Shown one piece after another: positions 7,736-12,879 of a DNA stretch of 12,879 bases; position 1 is the first letter of the stretch; each line of letters begins with the position of its first letter. This DNA is from Saccoglossus kowalevskii. Taxonomy: Eukaryota; Hemichordata; Enteropneusta; Harrimaniidae. The stretch is from assembly GCF_000003605.2 (NCBI RefSeq), contig NW_003117446.1, positions 64,284-77,162 of the forward strand. Reading direction: 5' to 3'. The position numbers were made by a program, and so were the translations under genes. The notes below the pieces were generated by a model. That model had not been told where the DNA came from, ran no database searches, and saw only the letters and a list, made by a program, of their open reading frames with translations.

Positions 7736-9505
7736 ATTACACGATACATCCCATCAGCATGAAGAGTACTGTAATTCGCACATCACGTGGTCCATACACT
7801 AAACATCTTATATATTCCGGGTACGGTCATTGAATTAATTCTAATTTAATCGCAATCCCGTACATTGTGATGAGTATACGCCAATTGCTCTATACGATGC
7901 GATTAAATGTAAACCAGTAAATAGATAACATTTTGATAATGAAGCATGAATGAACGGAAAACACAGACATTTAGTAAATCATTTCCAATAATGTTTCACA
8001 AACGTGTTCTAAGAAAAAACCAAACATTAACCTGTCATTTGAATATTCCACAGTATAGATGAAGAAACTGTGGTATTGATGGTTAATATTTATGAATTAT
8101 TCGAAGTTAAATCGGATATTGTTTTGTCGAGCGCGAAGCTTACTTCGACTAGCATTATCGCTGCTGTGTCGTTAATTAATAATACGGCAAAACACGAGAG
8201 AAAGTGGAACACTATACAAATAAGAAATACGAGAGCTACAGCCGCGAACAGTGAAGATTCTATCACGTCTACCCAATGTTGTTACGGAAAAAGTTAATAT
8301 CTTAATATCAGTGTCAAACGTACCAATTGGACGATTTGATGTCTCAAAGCCGACGAGAGGAAAATAAATAATTTCGAGGGTTCCATTCCATGCACATTAT
8401 ACACTGTGTTTATAACATGGAGACTGGTAGCTTCAATTTTAGATTATAATATTTGGTTAAAACAAGTATAACATCAATATCGATGCCGATAATAGATCAC
8501 ATATGCATAAAAAACATAAATGCAGTCTAAAATAGCAAGTTGTTCCCAAACAATAACGTTGAAGTCAAATGTTAACACTTAATTCATATATAATACATGT
8601 ATTACTGGGATGAATCGACTACCGCATATTACATTTTCTAAAATAATCGGAACACGCATACACCACAGAAACATACACGGTGGTACCTACAGATCGCTTG
8701 ACGACAAACAGATCATATGCGACAAGTATAAATACTGTATATGATGTAATAAATGGGTAATCATGTTGCCCGAATCAACCTATAGTGGAATGACCTATTT
8801 CTAATTCATCGCATTGCTTCGTATTGTACACAAAACTTCTAAGCCATATGCGCCATCCTACTGACACATGGCGTTGGTAGGTACCGGTCTGACCTCTAAT
8901 CTCCACATGCTATTTCTATTAGGAAATGTAAACTTAGAACACATATATAGGATAGATTGTCTATGCCAGTTGCATTGGTGAAGACATTCTTTCTAAACTT
9001 AGGAAAATATTGATGTTGTACGTATCTGTTTTTCCCAAAGTGCCGAAAACGTGTTATTACCAGCATGTGATGGGAAAAATATATCACTTGCTTTGTGGTG
9101 GTAATTTGGAAACTGATAAATTCAAACAGACACACAAAAATATAACTATTCATATGCCTACACACAATGTCAAACTACTTTTACCAACATGATAATGCAG
9201 ACATTTTTGTTTCTAAATTCTATCAATTGGTTTTTATTTTCAATACCTTAGTTTGACGTAGTTAATTCGACTCTCAATACCTGATTGCTCCTGTAAAAAT
9301 AGGAAAACATTAAATATGAATGTTATTAATGGTCGGTTTATGTGTTTCATACACGATAATGGTTACACCAACATTTAGAAATATGTGTGTGTACATTTTA
9401 TTTCCCTGGCATATTGTCTGTACCTGTTATCAGTGTTAGCTCATGGAGGAGGCTCACACTCGCAGATTGTAACATTTGTATTACTTGGCTTTAAAAGCTG
9501 TTTTC

Positions 9506-9542
9506 ATGAAGTCCACGCGCTTAGGGATTTTGATGACTTCAT
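9506..9542. repeat. 8-bp inverted repeat with GC-rich loop
   Basis: ATGAAGTC at 9506-9513 pairs with GACTTCAT at 9535-9542. The 21-base loop contains CACGCGC. Read on the minus strand it follows CCTGAGG, a layout that resembles hairpin tails of some non-autonomous repeats. Weak evidence only. Confidence 0.35.
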
Positions 9543-9752
9543 CCTCAGGTTCTACTTATGTTTGCCACGAGCGATGGATTATTGTAATGTGTTTTTTAAT
9601 TTTATCGCATTCTGTGGACATATTGAATGTGCTATTTATATTTGATCCAGTATTATATTCGTGTTTTGAACTACACGGAGCATGCGCGACTTTTATATCT
9701 GATGAGTACTACAAAGACTAATGCACATGTTGTTTGTAACTATGAATTACAG

Positions 9753-9977
9753 CCGGAACTTGCCAAGAAGAGAGCGAAACAATTGTAGTATACAAGATGT
9801 ATCATCGAGAACATCTGGAGATATGTCGCAATGAATGGAGGAAGGTATCTGTCATGGTACCTGGAGACGACAATTTTCCAGTCTTGCTCACTTTCCATAC
9901 AAGCCAACATCGACTTGCTCCGTACCGAGGATTTAAAGCCATATATACTCAGTATTATGCCGACACTAAATATATGT
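9753..9977 (+). CDS. Exon d: C-terminal half of CUB domain 2
   Basis: Residues 192-265 finish CUB2. G-T-Cys194 leads into an I-V-V-Y-K strand, then L-E-I-Cys215, V-S-V-M-V-P-G-D-D-N-F, L-L-T-F-H-T-S and the closing Y-R-G-F-K-A-I-Y. Together with exon c this gives the four CUB cysteines. The calcium-site acids are absent: the position after F-F-D-V is Tyr, the region after Cys194 is Q-E-E-S-E-T in place of x-Y-D-x-L, and the usual F-x-S-D is F-H-T-S. CUB2 is therefore probably not a calcium-binding CUB. No N-glycosylation motif is visible. The acceptor is CTATGAATTACAG at 9752 and the donor is TATGT|GTAAGT at 9978. Both are phase 1, so the exon is symmetric. Confidence 0.9.
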
Positions 9978-12658
9978 GTAAGTTATTTACGTGTTACAAA
10001 TTAATATGCTCGTGAATTTCTGCGCATGTCACGTACTATCTTGCGGCGGTCGTAATTTATATAAATAACTATATGCAAAAACTATGTTCGATTCATGGAT
10101 AATTTTCTGCTGAAAAACATATACAATGTCAAAAGGGACAACAAAATTAGAAACACCCGTGACCGTCACACGCAATCAAAATTCTACGAAATTGATTATT
10201 GCAGTTCCAAGACGCAAAGAACCAAACAAACGACAAACGACTGACATGCATTATTACAATACAGATTCAACAGTTCTTTTCCAGACCGCATTTAATTGTT
10301 AATCATAATTCACATTTTAATACACCAAAATGCGAAAAAATGATAATCTCATTTATTTTCTGTATTAATATATATTCTTTATTTTATTCACTAAATGCAC
10401 ACACCGTTGCTTTAATAGTCGACGGCACGATTTGCATCTCAGTAATACCACAAATAATTACAATTGTGCATTTAGATCACGTGCTCAAGTGGGTTCATTA
10501 ATAAGTTACGATGTCACGTAGCCTTATAATATGACGTCGCTGTCTTTAGGCAAACATCTGTAATTCTATAATACGATTTTGCGATTAAATTTAATTCCGC
10601 CATTATTGCAGTTGAAAAATATCATCGACATTCATTATTGCATTACAGTATTGTTAGGAATTTAATATAATTGTAGAAATACAAGCAAAATGAGAACGAA
10701 TATTATTAAATTACAAAATAATTCCACAATTTTCAAAATTAATCAGGATATAGCAGCAGTGGTGTTTTAGCGGGAAACAAATTAGTGGTAAATAAACGAT
10801 TGGAAGCGAAATTTCTCTTTTGATAGTAAAAATGCGCGATGCATGGTCACCATAGCAACACATTTGTTCGTTTTCATACAATGAAAAATTTAAAAGTCGT
10901 AAGACTATAACTAGTTAAAAGAACCAAGTAAAATAACTAAATACGTTTATTGCTCGCGATTTCCCCCAGAATTTATGTTTACTATGCACCTATAGATATA
11001 TACATTCTGGATTCTGATTTATAGTGAGAACGTTGTTAATGCAACATATACAACAGCTCCCCTATTTATTGTGGGGTTAACATACCCATATCGCCTCTTT
11101 AATTAGTACTGAGTACATTCGCTTATTTGCGATACGTGACAAGAATCGCTGTTATTATTCATGGTATCGTTACAGGTTGTTTCATCACGGTATACGACAG
11201 TTGGCCTTGGCAACGCAATACTACTTTTGGTCATAACAGGCATAAACTAGTGTGGTCTGTGTCGCGATTCAAACAATAGCTTTCAAATTTGACGAATTCC
11301 ATTTATTAGTATATTGTTATACACGAGCTACGATTTACTATTCTCTGTTGTAAACTAAGTATTATACAGTTTTGTCAACGGATAACAAACAAACATTCGA
11401 GATTGACATTTCTCATAGTTGATGTTAGTCTTGTGAGTTATCTTTTTACAGTCGTCCATAAAAATTCAGTTACTGTAGTAAATATATATGTAGAAGGTAA
11501 TGCTACCTGTTGAAGACGAAATAAAAAGAAAATCTTTCTAGCATATGATGATGTATCTGAAATTGCATGAACCATCAGTATATAATAATCACACTGGGAA
11601 AGTTGACAGTCAATACTAAAATCAATGTACCAATCAATTCCTACCGACTGTCGATCACGTGATGAACTATCTTATGATCCCATTTAATTGGTGACTAATT
11701 TATTCTATGTTGCTAACTTCGCTCAGATAGATACAGTTCCCAGTCTCTCCAGTTAACAGCAGAGATTTGTTGCTTTGTTGCTACAAATTGCAATTTATGT
11801 CTAGTGAATATAATGTATCGCCAGAAAATCGAGGTTGAATAACAGCGTGACGGTTGTCTAGGTAATAGTTCATTTCCAAGTTATGCATAAAATAATAAAA
11901 AAGTAACACATACATAAATCCATGCGTTTTACAAACGTTTAGCTTATTACATTACACGATTGGTTGATGAAAACAATCCAAGGGAAGTTATTAGAATAGC
12001 CATAGATACAATTACGATAGATAAACCAATGTCCATTTCTCACTCGAATAAGTAAAAGTAGGTATTGTATATATATTTGTCAATATTTGTTTTACGTTTC
12101 ATTACGATTACCATACTTTGGAGGAACAGTGATTTTGTTGTATTCTTCAAGCAGCAGATTTATCATTTGAAAATAAATTAAAATAACTACTAAATCTCCG
12201 TCAAAGGAAATCACTTATTAGGCTTCCTCTGTACACATATTTTGACAAGAAATGTGTTCGTAACTTGCGAAACAAATTCAAAGAGCTGTATTTTGTAATG
12301 TGCGATATCGTGTTCGTGTTGCGCTGTAACATGCCCTATTTATTCTGCAATTGTATGCTTTAACTAAAAATTCTGAAACTTATTCCTGAAATGAACTCAT
12401 GGTATTACAATTTATCGAAGTGATGGTTACTGTAAATCAGTCACATACTTGATCACTCATCCACTCTCTTACCCACTCACCGACTCACTCACTCACCCAA
12501 TCACTCAATCACCACTCACCCACACACTCACTAGCAATATATGGTAACAATTATTCATATCATCGATAAATAACTGTAACAGCAGTGCCCCCGCAAACTA
12601 GGTAAAATTAATTGTTTATGTAATATATTATGATGACTTTTTTCTTTTAAATTTTCAG
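9978..12658 (+). other. Intron between CUB2 and LDLa
   Basis: Phase-1 GT...AG intron of 2681 bp. It is AT-rich, with two CACGTG boxes (10478-10483 and 11656-11661), a possible cryptic exon at 11176-11279 discussed under findings, and the CACT-rich repeat at 12453-12532. The open frame at 10199-10501 looks like chance AT-rich sequence. Nothing else is supportable. Confidence 0.85.
12453..12532. repeat. Degenerate CACT/CACC tract
   Basis: About 80 bases built almost only from TCACTCA, CCACTCA and CACCCA-type units, strongly strand-biased (nearly no G on the + strand). An imperfect tetranucleotide microsatellite that has drifted. It lies about 130 bp before the LDLa exon acceptor. Confidence 0.85.
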
Positions 12659-12790
12659 GGGAAGGAAGCGTGGGCTGCAAACATGGCGATTTCCACTGCA
12701 GGAACAGCCAAATATGCATTCCCGAATCCCTAGTGTGTGATGGTTATAACCATTGCGGTGATTTCCAGGATGAACGTAACTGTGGTAACG
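12659..12790 (+). CDS. Exon e: LDL-receptor class A repeat
   Basis: Residues 267-309 form one complete LDLa module with six cysteines at 272, 279, 285, 292, 298 and 307. The core reads C-x6-C-x5-C-I-P-E-S-L-V-C-D-G-Y-N-H-C-G-D-F-Q-D-E-R-N-C. The spacing is normal for the family, and the D-G after the fourth cysteine and D-E before the sixth are kept. One calcium ligand is altered: the residue just before the fifth cysteine is His297 where Asp is usual, and the common D-G-S-D-E reads D-F-Q-D-E. The acceptor is TTTTAAATTTTCAG at 12658 and the donor is AACG|GTTAGT at 12791. Both are phase 1, typical of a shuffled single-module exon. Further modules or the membrane segment would follow beyond the window. 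Confidence 0.92.
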
Positions 12791-12879
12791 GTTAGTGCTA
12801 TAAGGATTTTGTTAAATTTTTAGTGGCGAAAACCGCTCTTTCTGTTCTATCAATCATATCATTTTGGCGACAGCCTCAG
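12791..12879 (+). other. Start of the intron after the LDLa exon
   Basis: Begins GTTAGTGC and runs off the end of the window. The next exon must start with two bases completing a codon (phase 1). Confidence 0.8.

Larger units (their letters stand above)
7469..9752 (+). other. Intron between CUB2 halves
   Basis: Phase-1 GT...AG intron of 2284 bp. The short open frames inside it (7568-7762, 8070-8297, 9013-9192, 9385-9721) have no recognisable domain and no convincing splice sites. A perfect TGACGTCA (CRE-type) site lies at 7728-7735 and a small hairpin at 9506-9542. Nothing else was found. Confidence 0.85.
1912..12790 (+). other. Partial multi-exon gene for a CUB-CUB-LDLa extracellular or membrane protein (five exons)
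   Basis: Five exons on the + strand join in phase: 1912-2051, 4046-4304, 7298-7468, 9753-9977, 12659-12790. The introns are 1994, 2993, 2284 and 2681 bp, all GT...AG. The joined fragment is about 309 codons with no stop and encodes two CUB domains followed by one LDL-receptor class A repeat. Every domain has its full cysteine set (4, 4 and 6). Introns at domain borders are phase 1, as is usual for shuffled extracellular modules in animals. Known proteins with CUBs followed by LDLa include NETO-type ionotropic glutamate receptor auxiliary subunits; Culd, LEV-10 and MIG-13 have a related composition. Which one this is cannot be settled, because the signal peptide, transmembrane segment and cytoplasmic tail lie outside the visible exons. 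The gene continues past 12790 and almost certainly begins before 1912. Confidence 0.9.

Noticed and set aside
8070-8297. 75-codon open frame in the CUB2 intron
   Set aside because: No domain, no suitable splice sites, and codon use like the surrounding AT-rich intron.
9013-9192. 59-codon open frame with two Cys and one N-x-T site
   Set aside because: Opposite strand is open over the same stretch, no homology recognised, and no supporting signals. Likely chance.
10205-10310. Phase-1 frame after ATTATTGCAG at 10204 as another alternative terminal exon
   Set aside because: Only about 32 codons, basic and low-complexity, weak pyrimidine tract. Such short open frames are expected in a 2.7-kb intron.
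1-12879. Prokaryotic systems, CRISPR, viral or intact transposon genes
   Set aside because: No long open frames, ribosome-binding-site spacing, repeat-spacer arrays, reverse transcriptase, integrase or transposase motifs are visible. The layout is that of animal exons and introns.

Overview
The window is animal (eukaryotic) nuclear DNA, not prokaryotic. It is AT-rich, has no operon-like packing, and carries short coding exons separated by 2-3 kb introns with GT...AG borders. Its one secure gene lies on the + strand and is cut off at both ends. Organism identity cannot be fixed from the sequence. An invertebrate with kilobase introns is a reasonable inference, possibly a marine lophotrochozoan, but no sequence here proves it.

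The secure gene has five exons: 1912-2051, 4046-4304, 7298-7468, 9753-9977 and 12659-12790. Their reading phases agree at every junction (1-0, 0-1, 1-1, 1-1, 1-1), and together they give about 309 codons with no stop. Residue numbers below refer to this joined fragment. The order is CUB domain 1 (residues 8 to about 120), CUB domain 2 (135 to about 258) and an LDL-receptor class A repeat (272-307). This is an extracellular CUB-CUB-LDLa module of the kind seen in NETO-type receptor auxiliary proteins and other animal CUB/LDLa membrane proteins (Culd, LEV-10 and MIG-13 are related in composition). The signal peptide, any membrane segment and the cytoplasmic tail are not visible, so the exact family is open. 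CUB1 keeps the acidic calcium-site pattern and CUB2 has lost it. The LDLa repeat has His where one calcium-ligand Asp normally sits.

Upstream (1-1911) there is a possible tiny gene at 433-770 with a poly(A) signal at 795-800, a weak candidate exon at 952-1098, and a CpG-rich patch at about 1545-1830. That patch has two CACGTG boxes and an orphan GTAAGT donor. The introns are mostly featureless AT-rich DNA. They also contain a perfect 32-bp palindrome framed by 7-bp direct repeats (2384-2435), a cluster of inverted repeats (3394-3459), a decayed-looking open frame right after a splice-acceptor-like site (5273-5584) with another coding-like stretch at 5932-6124, short tandem repeats, and a degenerate CACT-rich tract (12453-12532).

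I found no tRNA, rRNA, CRISPR array, intact transposon or virus. I also found no clearly new multi-gene system. The most useful second looks are the gene model itself, the 5273-6124 region, the small 433-770 gene and the palindrome.
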